Assembly (NCBI RefSeq): GCF_002205675.1
Contig: NZ_NISK01000002.1
Location: 496,001-560,000 of the forward strand
Direction: 5' to 3'
Source: Sphingopyxis bauzanensis
GTDB lineage: Bacteria > Pseudomonadota > Alphaproteobacteria > Sphingomonadales > Sphingomonadaceae
DNA length: 64,000 bases
Under the pieces are notes generated by a model. The model worked only from the letters and a program-made list of their open reading frames with translations, searched no databases and had not been told where the DNA came from. The translations under genes were made by a program, and so were the position numbers. This document shows positions 44,802 through 53,336 of the stretch, piece by piece; position 1 is the first letter of the stretch; every line of letters starts with the position of its first letter.

Positions 44802-45320
44802 TCAGAGCCGCGCCTCCAGCTGCGCCAGCAGCCGCTGCACCGGCGTCGCCGCCTGCGGTGCATCCCAGCCCGCTTCCAGCCCCGCGATGCGTTCGAACAA
44901 GCGCTCGCTCGACGCGATGATCCGCCGCACCGACGCGTCGAACCCGGCACAAACGTCCCAATCGGCCGCGACCGGCTCGCCGATCCGCGCCGCGCTGTCG
45001 TGTGGTCCCGCGCCCGGATCGCCCGCCATCATCGCGCGGCGGTGGAGCAGCCAGGCGATGACATGCATCAGCCGCGTCGTGGTCTTGAGCGATTCACATG
45101 CCAGGCTGATCTGCATCACTCCGTCACGCCGGACATCGCCCAGATCGCGTTGTGCGGCAAAGGCGGCGTGCGCCTCGTCGGCGAGCACCATTGCTTCGAC
45201 ATAAAGATTTTCAACTTGGGCGCGTTGCACCGGCACTGCGATTGCCATCATGTCTGATTGCCGGGCGACCATGGACCGATGGATGCCATGGATACGCCGC
45301 AATGCAATGGCGGTAACCAT
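44802..45320 (-). CDS. DUF1465 family protein
   Basis: About 172 residues. DUF1465 signature: VENLYVEAMVLADEAHAAFA, then ACESLKTTTRLMHVIAWLLH and a C-terminal ASSERLFERIAGLEA. The family is restricted to alphaproteobacteria; function unknown, with reported links to cell-cycle transcriptional control in some members (from memory). Start uncertain: ATG 45320, 45272 and 45251 are all in frame without a strong ribosome site; family length favours one of the shorter forms. A DUF465 gene lies directly upstream on the same strand. Confidence 0.82.
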   Translation of the reverse strand: MVTAIALRRIHGIHRSMVARQSDMMAIAVPVQRAQVENLYVEAMVLADEAHAAFAAQRDLGDVRRDGVMQISLACESLKTTTRLMHVIAWLLHRRAMMAGDPGAGPHDSAARIGEPVAADWDVCAGFDASVRRIIASSERLFERIAGLEAGWDAPQAATPVQRLLAQLEARL

Positions 45321-45352
45321 GAAATTGCTGCCTGCGACCGTCCCGTTTTGAT

Positions 45353-45550
45353 TCAGGCGATAATGTCGGGAACCAGCTGATCTTCGCACCAGGCGATTTC
45401 GTCGCGCAGGCGCAGCTTGCGTTTCTTGAGCCGCGCGAGCTGCAACTGGTCGGGAACCGCCGCGGCACCGAGCGCGATGATCGCGGCGTCGAGGTCGCGA
45501 TGCTCGATCCGTAACAGTTCCAGGCGCTGGGTGATTTCGTCGGGGCTCAC
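45353..45550 (-). CDS. YdcH / DUF465 family small protein
   Basis: 65-residue helical protein. SPDEITQRLELLRIEHRDLD, AAIIAL and LQLARLKKRKLRLRDEI match DUF465, a small coiled-coil family of unknown function. GTG 45550 was chosen because AGGGAAG lies about 6 bases upstream and the family begins there. It is followed 32 bases later by DUF1465 and is divergent from a second DUF465 gene. Confidence 0.87.
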   Translation of the reverse strand: MSPDEITQRLELLRIEHRDLDAAIIALGAAAVPDQLQLARLKKRKLRLRDEIAWCEDQLVPDIIA

Positions 45551-45675
45551 GACCGCTTCCCTGCCACGTTCACCACTGGTCCGCAACGGGGACCGGCCTA
45601 GCGAATCGTCACGACATTCGCCCCGATTCGTGATTTACTTGGACCTGCCAATCGAGTCGAAAAGGAGAATGGCCC

Positions 45676-45834
45676 ATGAACAAGTCGCATCTTTCCGCCC
45701 TGAAGTCGCGCCACGCGAACCTCGACGAGAAAATTGCGAATGAAGAGCGGCGTCCCGCGCCCGACATGGCGGCGCTGGCGCAACTGAAAAAGCAGAAGTT
45801 GAAACTGAAGGAAGAGATGCTCGCGGTCGCCTGA
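45676..45834 (+). CDS. YdcH / DUF465 family small protein (second copy)
   Basis: 52-residue protein starting MNKSHLSALKSRHANLDEKI and continuing with PDMAALAQLKKQKLKLKEEM. This is the usual DUF465 helical hairpin. AAGGAG lies 8 bases before ATG 45676, an excellent ribosome site. It is divergent from the other DUF465 gene across about 125 bases, so the two paralogs share one promoter region. Function unknown. Confidence 0.9.
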   Translation: MNKSHLSALKSRHANLDEKIANEERRPAPDMAALAQLKKQKLKLKEEMLAVA

Positions 45835-45883
45835 CGATCGCCAGCCGTTACCGCCCCGCTGGTGCCAACCTAGCCAGAAAGCA

Positions 45884-46273
45884 TCAGCGTCGGCGGTACA
45901 GCGGCCCCTGTTCGAGGCCGGAACGCCGCAGATGCGGCGGCAGCTCGGACTGCTTCACCACCTGACGACGCACCGCCTGCGGATCGATCTGATGATCGAA
46001 CGCGATACCGAACTTGCCCTCGCCCGCCCACACGACACGGCCGGGTACCTTGCCGACATTATTCAGCTTGATTTCGACCGCCGCGCCTTGTTCGACGCGC
46101 ACCTTGCCCTCGGCCAGCATGCCGCCCGGCGACAGGTTGCGCACGCGCACCACCACCGGTTCGGCGCGGCCTGGCAGGATCAATCCGGCCTGCATGAACA
46201 GGCTGTCCCGATCGGCGCCGCGCGACAGCGCCGCCACTTCTTCATCTACCGTTACCGGCCTACGCGAATCCAT
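45884..46273 (-). CDS. PilZ domain protein
   Basis: 129-residue single PilZ domain. VRNLSPGGMLAEG matches the (D/N)xSxxG motif and VVWAGEGKFGIAFDHQID the later strand. The RxxxR c-di-GMP motif expected before the first strand is not clearly present, so ligand binding is uncertain. PilZ proteins regulate motility, polysaccharide or cell-cycle behaviour. Monocistronic, upstream of the dksA-like gene's 3' end on the same strand. Confidence 0.87.
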   Translation of the reverse strand: MDSRRPVTVDEEVAALSRGADRDSLFMQAGLILPGRAEPVVVRVRNLSPGGMLAEGKVRVEQGAAVEIKLNNVGKVPGRVVWAGEGKFGIAFDHQIDPQAVRRQVVKQSELPPHLRRSGLEQGPLYRRR

Positions 46274-46379
46274 TGCGACCCATTCCCCGCGTTGATTGTC
46301 AGGAATAGGAATCTAGAGCGCAGCCATTGCCGAAATGTAAATTGCCGATGCACCATTGGGCGCTTCGTCCCAAAGCGGA

Positions 46380-46841
46380 TCAATCTTCGCGCGAAATTCG
46401 CTCGTTGCGCTCGTGGCGCTCCTGCGCCTCCAGCGTCATCGTCGCGATCGGACGCGCTTGCAGGCGGGCGAGCGAGATCGGCTCGCCGGTCACCGCGCAA
46501 TAGCCATATTCACCCTCGTCGATGCGGCGGATCGCCGAATCGATCTTGGCGATCAGCTTGCGCTGGCGGTCGCGGGTGCGCAGTTCGATCGCCCAGTCGG
46601 TCTCGCTCGACGCGCGGTCGGCCAGGTCGGGTTCGCGCAGCGGTCCGTCCTGCAAATGCGCGAGGGTCGATTCGGATTCGGACAGGATCGACTTCTTCCA
46701 GGCGAGCAGCAGGCCGCGGAAATATTCCTGCTGCCGCTCGTTCATAAACTCTTCGTCGTCGCGAGGAACATAATCCGTATCGAGATTTGATTTGGCTGCG
46801 CGCAGCGCGTCGGCACCAATGTCGGCAATCTTGGTCGGCAT
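46380..46841 (-). CDS. dksA: RNA polymerase-binding protein DksA
   Basis: 153-residue DksA/TraR protein that enters the RNA polymerase secondary channel and works with ppGpp. The coiled coil runs about 35-105 (SNLDTDYVPRDDEEFMNERQ at its start); the tip has DRASSETDWAIELRTRDRQR. The C-terminal finger reads EYGYCAVTGEPISLARLQAR: only one of the four zinc cysteines remains, as in zinc-independent DksA variants. ATG 46841. Usual length. Confidence 0.93.
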   Translation of the reverse strand: MPTKIADIGADALRAAKSNLDTDYVPRDDEEFMNERQQEYFRGLLLAWKKSILSESESTLAHLQDGPLREPDLADRASSETDWAIELRTRDRQRKLIAKIDSAIRRIDEGEYGYCAVTGEPISLARLQARPIATMTLEAQERHERNERISRED

Positions 46842-47278
46842 GAGGGGCTCTCGCGTCCTTTCCTGTCACCCTGCCAGCCGTCAAGCGGTGCAGGGAGTGG
46901 CGCGCCTATAACCAGCCGCTGGTTGCGATACAAGCGCCGAAGCAGCCGATAGTGACCGGCCGTGAAGCGCGGCTGAACGGAGAGCGTATCAGAGGAGATT
47001 CTCACCGATCGATTGCAAGCCGTAGCGTGCCGTGGCCGAACCCGATTTAGGGCCGAAGATTAACCAATCGTACGGAATCATTGCAGTCTCCGTACTATTT
47101 TGGGACAATAACCGCCATTGGGGTTGATTCCGGCGACCTTTTCCCGCTGCCGGACAGGTAAACGCGGTTAACGCAATTGCCGCGTTCGCAAAGCTTTGAC
47201 CTTTTGGGGTGTAGCGAAGGTGAAACAGGTGCCGGTGGATGGCGCTTTGCACCTGCAACGGGAAAGAAAGAGAAACCT
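46842..47278. other. 437-base gap upstream of the serine-rich repeat protein
   Basis: No gene recognised. It contains the dksA promoter at its left and the leader of the serine-rich protein gene at its right (AT-rich patch tactattttgggacaataac near 47092-47111). No RNA or repeat was identified. Confidence 0.4.
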
Positions 47279-48586
47279 ATGTCTGTCCGAATGGCCCTCG
47301 CCAAGCTTTGCGCCTGCACCTGCGGCGGCGCGCTCATCGGGACCGGCGCGATGCAGGTTGCGGATGTTCCGTCGGCGCGCGCCCAGACAGCCAAATGCTC
47401 GCCCTGCGTCGGCAAAAAGGTTGTTCGCAAACGTCACGCCGCGCGCAAGCCGGTCAAGCGCGTGCGCCGCGTCGTCACAACCAAGCGCATCATCCGCACT
47501 GCGACCCCGCAGACGCAGGTGGTGACCCAGACGATCCCGCTGCCCCCGATCCCCTACGCTCCCTTTCCGCAGCGCGGCGGTTTTGAAGGCGGCGGCAGCG
47601 GCGGCGGTGTCACCGTGATCGGTGGCGGCTTTGGCGGCGGTTTCGGCGGCGGCTTTTTCGGAGGTTTCTTTGGCGGCAGCAGCGGCGGCGGTAGCAGCGG
47701 CAGCATTGTCGTCACCTCGACGACGACCGGCGGCCTCAGCACCACCTCCAGCAGCACGTCGGGCGGTGTTTCGACTTCGACTGGGGGCGTCAGCACCTCG
47801 ACTTCGACGGGCGGTGTTTCGACCTCGACCGGCGGCGTCAGCACCTCGACTTCGACGGGCGGTATTTCGACCTCGACCGGCGGCGTCAGCACCTCCACCT
47901 CTACCGGCGGGATCAGTTCGACGACGTCCACCGGCGGTGTCTCCACTTCGACAGGCGGCGTTTCGACTTCGACCGGGGGCGTCAGCACCTCGACCGGCGG
48001 CGTTTCGACCTCGTCGGGTAATGTGTCGACCTCATCGGGCAACGTCAGCACCTCGTCGGGCAACGTCTCGACGTCATCGGGCAACGTGAGCACGTCGTCA
48101 TCGAGCAGCAGTTCGTCGTCTTCCTCCTCCTCGTCCAGTTCGTCGTCGTCGGGCGGCAGCTCGTCGAAGGGCGGCTCGTCGCATGGCAGCTCGGGCTGGG
48201 GAAGCTCGTCGTACGGCAGTTCGGGCGGCTCGAATGGTTCGAGCGGCAGTTCGGGCGGCTCGAGCAGCTCGTCGTCCAGCTCGTCGTCGTCGTCGAGCAG
48301 CAGCACGTCGAGCGGTGCAACCTCGTCGGGCGCGACTGGCGGCAGCAGCAGCTGGGGCTCGACCGGCAGCACCAGCACGGGCAGCACCGGCTCCTCATCG
48401 TCGAGCAGCAGTTCGTCGTCCTCTTCTTCTTCGTCCAGCTCGGGCGGCACCAGCAGCGGATCGTCGGGTACGCCGACTCCCGTTCCGGCGCCGCCGATGA
48501 TGCTGTTGTTCGGCGCCGCCGCCGTCGCGCTGGTCGCCCGCCGCCGCGCAGCGAACCGCAACGACAAAGACGCCGACGCGGCGTAA
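47279..48586 (+). CDS. Serine/threonine/glycine-rich repeat surface protein with PEP-CTERM-like sorting tail
   Basis: 435-residue low-complexity protein. A signal-peptide-like start (MSVRMALAKLCACTCGGALI...SARAQ) leads to a short basic region (KRHAARKPVKRVRRVVTTKR), a glycine-rich block (about 98-145), about 15 imperfect STGGVSTS-type repeats (about 150-270), and long serine tracts (about 270-410). The C-terminus PTPVPAPPMMLLFGAAAVAL followed by VARRRAA matches the PEP-CTERM plan: a PxP-type motif, a hydrophobic helix and an arginine-rich tail, cleaved by exosortase and linked to extracellular polysaccharide. A terminator follows. No exosortase gene is in the window. Probably glycosylated or exported; exact role unknown. 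Confidence 0.8.
   Translation: MSVRMALAKLCACTCGGALIGTGAMQVADVPSARAQTAKCSPCVGKKVVRKRHAARKPVKRVRRVVTTKRIIRTATPQTQVVTQTIPLPPIPYAPFPQRGGFEGGGSGGGVTVIGGGFGGGFGGGFFGGFFGGSSGGGSSGSIVVTSTTTGGLSTTSSSTSGGVSTSTGGVSTSTSTGGVSTSTGGVSTSTSTGGISTSTGGVSTSTSTGGISSTTSTGGVSTSTGGVSTSTGGVSTSTGGVSTSSGNVSTSSGNVSTSSGNVSTSSGNVSTSSSSSSSSSSSSSSSSSSSGGSSSKGGSSHGSSGWGSSSYGSSGGSNGSSGSSGGSSSSSSSSSSSSSSSTSSGATSSGATGGSSSWGSTGSTSTGSTGSSSSSSSSSSSSSSSSSGGTSSGSSGTPTPVPAPPMMLLFGAAAVALVARRRAANRNDKDADAA
47740..48100 (+). repeat. Coding tandem repeats (STGGVSTS units)
   Basis: Imperfect units based on tcgacctcgaccggcggcgt and variants, each giving serine, threonine and glycine residues. The units vary at third positions, suggesting old repeats that have diverged, and are prone to slippage and copy-number change. 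The downstream serine tracts are a separate simple-repeat block. Confidence 0.85.
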
Positions 48587-48630
48587 ATGATCCACTGGAG
48601 GTCGGGGGGCTAACCCGGACCACCACACTG

Positions 48631-48660
48631 AAGGGCTGCCTTTCGGGGCGGCCCTTTTTT
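48631..48660 (+). terminator. Terminator after the serine-rich protein gene
   Basis: aagggctgcc (48631-48640) pairs with ggcggccctt (48647-48656, one mismatch/G-U), followed by T-rich bases to 48660. It lies 45 bases past the stop. Confidence 0.75.
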
Positions 48661-48691
48661 ATGGGCGCAATCGGGCTCGAGCAGCGCGGCG

Positions 48692-48750
48692 GAACAACAA
48701 TCCTCCCCGTCGCGCAGCGATGGGGAGGCGGCAGCGCGTAGCGCTGACGG
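48692..48750. repeat. GC-rich palindromic repeat upstream of serS
   Basis: cctccccgtcgcgcagcgatggggagg (about 48702-48728) forms a hairpin and is followed by ggcagcgcgtagcgctgacgg. It is a typical dispersed repeat of the genome's intergenic gaps. Confidence 0.5.
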
Positions 48751-48885
48751 AGGGGCATTTGCACTACCGTCGCGGCCCCTCCACCCCTTGCTTGGCAAGC
48801 GGCCCCCCTCCCCATGGCTACGCGACAGGAAGGAGCACCCAAGGACAGGCTTGCACCCCCCGCCCGGCAACGCCATAGCGCGCCC

Positions 48886-50166
48886 ATGCACGATATCCGC
48901 CTGATCCGGGATGACCCGCAAGCCTTCGACTCCGGCCTCGCACGCCGCGGCCTCGAACCCCTGTCCGCCGCCATCCTGGCCGCCGATGCGTCGGTGCGCG
49001 CGTTGCAGACCGAAATTCAGGCCTCGCTCGCGCGCCGCAACGAAGCGTCGAAGCTGATCGGCCAGGCAATGGCGCAGGGCGACAAGGACAAGGCCGAAGC
49101 GCTGAAGGCCGAGGTCGCGACGCTCAAGACGTCGCTACCCGAAAAAGAAAATGCCGAGCGCGAACAACTCGCGGCGCTGCAAGACACTCTCGCCGCGCTC
49201 CCGAACCTCCCCGCCGCCGACGTTCCCGAGGGAATGGACGAAGACGGCAACGTCGAAATCGCACGCTGGGGCACTGCGCGCAGCTTCGACTTCGCGCCGC
49301 AGGAACACGCCGACTTCGCCCCCGCGCTCGGGCTCGATTTCGAAACCGCGGCGAAGATGTCGGGCGCGCGCTTTGCGTTCCTGAAGGGCCAGATGGCGCG
49401 GCTAGAACGCGCGCTCGGCCAGTTCATGATCGACCGGCAGACAATCGACGCAGGCTATACCGAATGCGCTACCCCGCTAATGGTCCGCGACGAAGCTGCG
49501 TACGGTACCACCCAGCTGCCCAAATTCCGCGAGGATCTGTTCCAGACCACCGACGGCCGCTGGCTGATCTCGACCTCCGAAATGAGTCTGACCAACGCGG
49601 TGCGCGAAGAAATCCTGCCCGACGCCGATCTGCCGATTCGCATGACCGCGCTCACCCCCTGCTTCCGCTCCGAAGCCGGGTCAGCGGGGCGCGACACGCG
49701 CGGCTACATCCGCCAGCACCAGTTCTGGAAGGTCGAGCTCGTCTCGATCACTCGCCCCGAAGACAGCGATGCCGAGCTCGAACGCAAAACCCGCGCCGCC
49801 GAAACGATCCTCGAAGCGCTGGAACTGCCCTATCGCAAGATGCTGCTTTGCGCCGGTGACATGGGTTTTGCCGCGCGCAAGACCTATGACCTTGAAGTCT
49901 GGCTGCCCGGCCAGAACGCCTATCGCGAGATTTCGAGCTGTTCGAACTGCGGCGATTTCCAGGCGCGGCGCATGAACACGCGCTTCCGCCGCGAGGGCGG
50001 GAAGACCAACGAATTCGTCCACACGCTGAACGGGTCGGGACTCGCGGTCGGTCGGACGCTGGTCGCGGTGCTCGAAAATTACCAGCAGGCGGATGGCAGT
50101 GTCATCATTCCAGATGCGCTGCTCCCCTATATGGGCGGGATCACGAAACTGACACCCGCCGCCTAA
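48886..50166 (+). CDS. serS: Serine-tRNA ligase
   Basis: 426-residue class II aminoacyl-tRNA synthetase charging tRNA-Ser and tRNA-Sec-type substrates with serine. The N-terminal coiled-coil arm (about 25-105) binds the long variable arm of the tRNA. Motif 2 is [20 protein letters not shown], followed by QFWKVE; motif 3 is [23 protein letters not shown] 48886 gives the family start [14 protein letters not shown]; an earlier in-frame ATG would add unrelated residues. Confidence 0.98.
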   Translation: MHDIRLIRDDPQAFDSGLARRGLEPLSAAILAADASVRALQTEIQASLARRNEASKLIGQAMAQGDKDKAEALKAEVATLKTSLPEKENAEREQLAALQDTLAALPNLPAADVPEGMDEDGNVEIARWGTARSFDFAPQEHADFAPALGLDFETAAKMSGARFAFLKGQMARLERALGQFMIDRQTIDAGYTECATPLMVRDEAAYGTTQLPKFREDLFQTTDGRWLISTSEMSLTNAVREEILPDADLPIRMTALTPCFRSEAGSAGRDTRGYIRQHQFWKVELVSITRPEDSDAELERKTRAAETILEALELPYRKMLLCAGDMGFAARKTYDLEVWLPGQNAYREISSCSNCGDFQARRMNTRFRREGGKTNEFVHTLNGSGLAVGRTLVAVLENYQQADGSVIIPDALLPYMGGITKLTPAA

Positions 50167-50167
50167 T

Positions 50168-50250
50168 ACTCGTCACCCCGGACATGATCCGGGGTCCACG
50201 ACGCCATCGCCGAATGGATACCTGCTCAAGCCTGTCCTGAGCAGGTCGAA
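50168..50250. repeat. Half palindromic repeat and short hairpin between serS and surE
   Basis: caccccggacatgatccggg (half of the 29805-29877 repeat family) is followed by cctgctcaagcctgtcctgagcagg (50221-50245), a perfect 8-base stem hairpin related to the 27678-27741 repeat. It separates serS from surE. Confidence 0.65.
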
Positions 50251-50285
50251 GGGTCCGGCAAGACGAAGAGAGAAAGATCGAAACG

Positions 50286-51050
50286 TTGCGCATCCTCCTC
50301 ACCAACGACGACGGCTACCACGCCCCCGGCCTCGCCGTGCTCGAAACGATCGCGCGCCAGCTCAGCGACGATATCTGGGTCTGCGCGCCCGCCGAGGAGC
50401 AGTCGGGCGCCGGTCACTCGCTCACCCTGTCGCGTCCCGTCCGCATCCGCCAGCATGACGAACGGCGCTTCTCGTGCAGCGGGACGCCCACTGATTCGGT
50501 GATGATGGCGATCGGTAAGCTCATGCCCGACAAGCCCGACCTGATCCTGTCGGGCGTCAACCGCGGCGCCAACCTTGGCGACGACATCACCTATTCGGGC
50601 ACCGTATCGGCGGCGATCGAAGGCGCGCTCGCAGGCATTCCTTCGATCGCGCTCAGCCAAGTATATGCCAAGGAAGGCATGGGTGACACCGTCCCCTTCG
50701 CCCCCGCCGAAACCTGGGGTGTACAAGTGCTGCGTCCGCTGCTCGCCATGGCCATGCCGCCGCGCACGCTGATAAACATCAACTTCCCCGCGATCCCAGC
50801 CGCCGAGGTGCAGGGCATCCGCGTCACCCGCCAGGGTTTCCACGATTATGGCCGCGGCTCGATCGTCGAAGGCACCGACCCGCGCGGCTATCGCTATTAC
50901 TGGTTCGGCCTGCACGGCATCGAACACAGCCTCGCGCACGACAGCGACCTCGAGGCGATCGACGATAATTTCATCTCGGTCACTCCGCTCCATCTCGACC
51001 TGACGCACGACGCGTCGCTGGCGGCGTTGCGGAGTGCTTACGCGGTCTAA
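50286..51050 (+). CDS. surE: 5'/3'-nucleotidase SurE
   Basis: 254-residue SurE, a metal-dependent nucleotidase and exopolyphosphatase important in stationary phase. The metal site is D8-D9 in LTNDDGYHAPGL, with S40 in EEQSGAGHS and the SGVNRGANLGDDITYSGTV segment. Start TTG 50286, directly followed by the conserved RILLTNDDG. The next gene encodes an NlpD-like protein, matching the surE-(pcm)-nlpD order of other proteobacteria; pcm is absent. Confidence 0.95.
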   Translation: MRILLTNDDGYHAPGLAVLETIARQLSDDIWVCAPAEEQSGAGHSLTLSRPVRIRQHDERRFSCSGTPTDSVMMAIGKLMPDKPDLILSGVNRGANLGDDITYSGTVSAAIEGALAGIPSIALSQVYAKEGMGDTVPFAPAETWGVQVLRPLLAMAMPPRTLININFPAIPAAEVQGIRVTRQGFHDYGRGSIVEGTDPRGYRYYWFGLHGIEHSLAHDSDLEAIDDNFISVTPLHLDLTHDASLAALRSAYAV

Positions 51051-51143
51051 GTCGTCCCCCCCCGCGAAGACGGGGGCCGCTGTCGGTTTAAGCAGCGACG
51101 AAGGCATATGGCCTCTCGCGGCTCCCGCCTTCGCGGGGGCGAC
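51051..51143. repeat. Palindromic dispersed repeat between surE and the NlpD-like gene
   Basis: gtcgtcccccccccgcgaag-type left arm and ctcccgccttcgcgggggcg-type right arm enclose about 40 bases. Same family as 8807-8882. It lies directly after the surE stop. Confidence 0.7.
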
Positions 51144-51189
51144 GGCTTTGGGTCTAGCCACCGCTCGCTTCCTTTGGCAATTGCGGCGC

Positions 51190-52272
51190 GTGGGGGAAAT
51201 CAGACATCATGTCGGGGTGTTGCTGGGCGCTATGCTGCTTGCCGGTTGTATCCCCGCGGCCCCTGCCCCGCCGGCACGGCCCGTCGCGCCGACAACCGCT
51301 CCGCCCTCCTCCCAGGGCAGCTTCGACTTTGATCGCCGACCGGTGAGCAACGTCGTCGGCGGCGACGCGCGGCCGACCTGGACGCTCAAACCCGTGGTCA
51401 GCAATGCGGTGCGCGTGACCGCAGAAGCCTACACCGTCCGCCCCGGCGACACGCTACGCGCGATCGGCGAAATGAGCGGCGCGGGGTCCGAAGCGCTTGC
51501 ACTCGAAAACGACCTCACCCCGCCCTTCACCCTGCACCCCGGCCAACAACTTCGTATCCCCGCCGGCCTGTACCACCGCGTCGGCGCGGGTGAGACCGGG
51601 ATCAGCATCGCGCGCGCCTATGGCGCCGAATGGGGTGAGATCATCACGATCAACGCGCTCGCCGACCCCTATATATTGCGCGTCGGCCAGCGGCTGCGCC
51701 TGCCGTCCGATGCGCGCGCCGCGCCTCCCGGCCCCGTCAACGTCAGCGCCCGCGCCGCGGCCTTTACCCTCGCCATCGACGACATCGTCACCGGCAGCCA
51801 GCCCGCGCTCGCCGAAAGCAGCCGTCCGACCGCGGGCAGCGCCGCGCCGCGTCAGCCGGTGACCACCGCCATTGCTGCACCAGCCGCCTTCACCGGTCGC
51901 TTTGCCTGGCCGCTAAACGGCCCGATCCTCGCGCGCTTCGGCCCGCTCGCACCGGGCAAGATCAGCGACGGCATCAACATCGCCGCCGCCGCGGGCACCC
52001 CGATCCGCGCCACCGCCGATGGTGTGGTCGCCTATGCCGGCGACCAGATCGGCGTCTATGGCGGCTTGGTCCTGATCAACCATGGCGGCGGCTGGGTCAG
52101 CGCCTATGGCCATGCAGCGAAAATAGACGTGCAGCGCGGTCAGGCGGTGCGGACAGGCGACGTCATCGGCCGCGCCGGAGCGACTGGCCAGGTCCAGACG
52201 TCGCAACTCCATTTCCAGCTGCGCAAAAATCGCATACCCATTGATCCGATGAACCAATTGCCGCCCCGATGA
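51190..52272 (+). CDS. LysM/M23 lipoprotein, NlpD/EnvC-like, degenerate peptidase domain
   Basis: 360-residue lipoprotein. After a lipobox (MLLAGC) come a first LysM (VRPGDTLRAIGEMSGAGSEA to RIPAG), a second LysM (VGAGETGISIARAYGAEWGE to RLPSDA), a linker and a C-terminal M23 domain with GPLAPGKISDGINIAAAAG, VSAYGHAAKIDVQRGQAVRT and QLHFQLRKN. In active M23 enzymes the first metal motif is HxxxD; here ISDGINI lacks that His and Asp. It is therefore like NlpD, which activates amidases instead of cutting peptidoglycan. Start is uncertain: GTG 51190, TTG 51181 or later. Follows surE, overlaps the channel gene by 4 bases. Confidence 0.85.
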   Translation: MGEIRHHVGVLLGAMLLAGCIPAAPAPPARPVAPTTAPPSSQGSFDFDRRPVSNVVGGDARPTWTLKPVVSNAVRVTAEAYTVRPGDTLRAIGEMSGAGSEALALENDLTPPFTLHPGQQLRIPAGLYHRVGAGETGISIARAYGAEWGEIITINALADPYILRVGQRLRLPSDARAAPPGPVNVSARAAAFTLAIDDIVTGSQPALAESSRPTAGSAAPRQPVTTAIAAPAAFTGRFAWPLNGPILARFGPLAPGKISDGINIAAAAGTPIRATADGVVAYAGDQIGVYGGLVLINHGGGWVSAYGHAAKIDVQRGQAVRTGDVIGRAGATGQVQTSQLHFQLRKNRIPIDPMNQLPPR

Positions 52273-53336
52273 GCGACCACAAACCGTCCAAGCTGAAACC
52301 GCAGCACCGCTTTCAGCCGCTGCGCCGCGCCAGCAAATGGCCGGTGTGGGCCGATGTTGGCGCACGGCTTTCGCTTGCCTTCTTTCTGATCGGTATCGTC
52401 GTGCTCGTTCACTGGATCGATCGCGAAGGATTGGTCGACCATTACGATGGCCATGTCAGCTTTCTCGATGTCGTCTATTTCACAATGATCTCGGTGACGA
52501 CGACGGGGTTCGGCGATATCGCGCCGATCTCGAATCGATCGCGCTTGATCGAGGCGGTAATCGTCACCCCGATCCGCATCGCGGTGTTGTTTATCTTCGT
52601 CGGCACCGCCTATAATTTCGTCCTCAAACGCACATGGGAAAAATGGCGCATGGCCCGCATCCAGGCACAGCTCACCGACCATATCGTCGTCCTTGGCTTT
52701 GGCGTCAGCGGCAGCGAAGCCGTCAAGGAACTGATCGCGCGCGGCACCGATCCGGCGTGCATCGTCGTCCTCGACCAGTCGGCGTCGCGGATCGAAGAGG
52801 CCGAGGCGATGGGCTGTAACGTGCTGCAGGGCGACGCATCGAACGACGACACGCTGATCGACGTCCATATCGGACGAGCGCAGGCGGTGCTGGTGTCGGC
52901 GGGCCGCGACGACAGCTCGATCCTCATGGTCCTGACCGTTCGCCACCTCTCACCCAAAGTGCCGATCAGCGTCGTCATTCGTGCGCAGGACAATGAAGTC
53001 CTCGCGCGGCAGGCAGGCGCGAACAATGTCATCAATCCGGTCAGCTTCACCGGGCTTTTGCTTGCCGGATCGGCGCAGGGCGCGCATGTCGCCGACTATA
53101 TGGCTGACCTTGCCAGCATCGGCGGGCGCGTCCAACTGCGCGAACGGCCTGTCGCCGCCGCCGAAATCGGGCGCAGCATCGACCAACTCGCCAACGAAGG
53201 CCGCGGCCTGCGCATCTATCGCGGAGGCAAACCCTACGGCTTTTGGGAACCCGAAGCGCAAAATCTTGAACCCGGCGACCTGGTCGTCGAGGTCATCCGC
53301 TGCGAAGAGTGCGAAGCAGGCGTCGACGGCGACTAA
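52269..53336 (+). CDS. Voltage-gated-type potassium channel protein with RCK/TrkA-N domain (Kch-like)
   Basis: 355-residue channel subunit. Two membrane helices (about 33-55 and 97-118) flank the pore with selectivity filter TTTGFGD (about 77-83). A cytoplasmic RCK domain begins with HIVVLGFGVSGSEAVKELIA, a dinucleotide-binding fold that gates the pore. The C-terminal part (about 300-350) may be a second RCK-like lobe. The start overlaps the upstream stop (ATGA). Its 3' end overlaps the convergent DUF423 gene by 4 bases. Confidence 0.92.
   Translation: MSDHKPSKLKPQHRFQPLRRASKWPVWADVGARLSLAFFLIGIVVLVHWIDREGLVDHYDGHVSFLDVVYFTMISVTTTGFGDIAPISNRSRLIEAVIVTPIRIAVLFIFVGTAYNFVLKRTWEKWRMARIQAQLTDHIVVLGFGVSGSEAVKELIARGTDPACIVVLDQSASRIEEAEAMGCNVLQGDASNDDTLIDVHIGRAQAVLVSAGRDDSSILMVLTVRHLSPKVPISVVIRAQDNEVLARQAGANNVINPVSFTGLLLAGSAQGAHVADYMADLASIGGRVQLRERPVAAAEIGRSIDQLANEGRGLRIYRGGKPYGFWEPEAQNLEPGDLVVEVIRCEECEAGVDGD

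Noticed and set aside
47740..48100. Repeats considered as a CRISPR array
   Set aside because: They are in-frame codon-level repeats inside a protein gene, with no constant spacer length and no cas genes.
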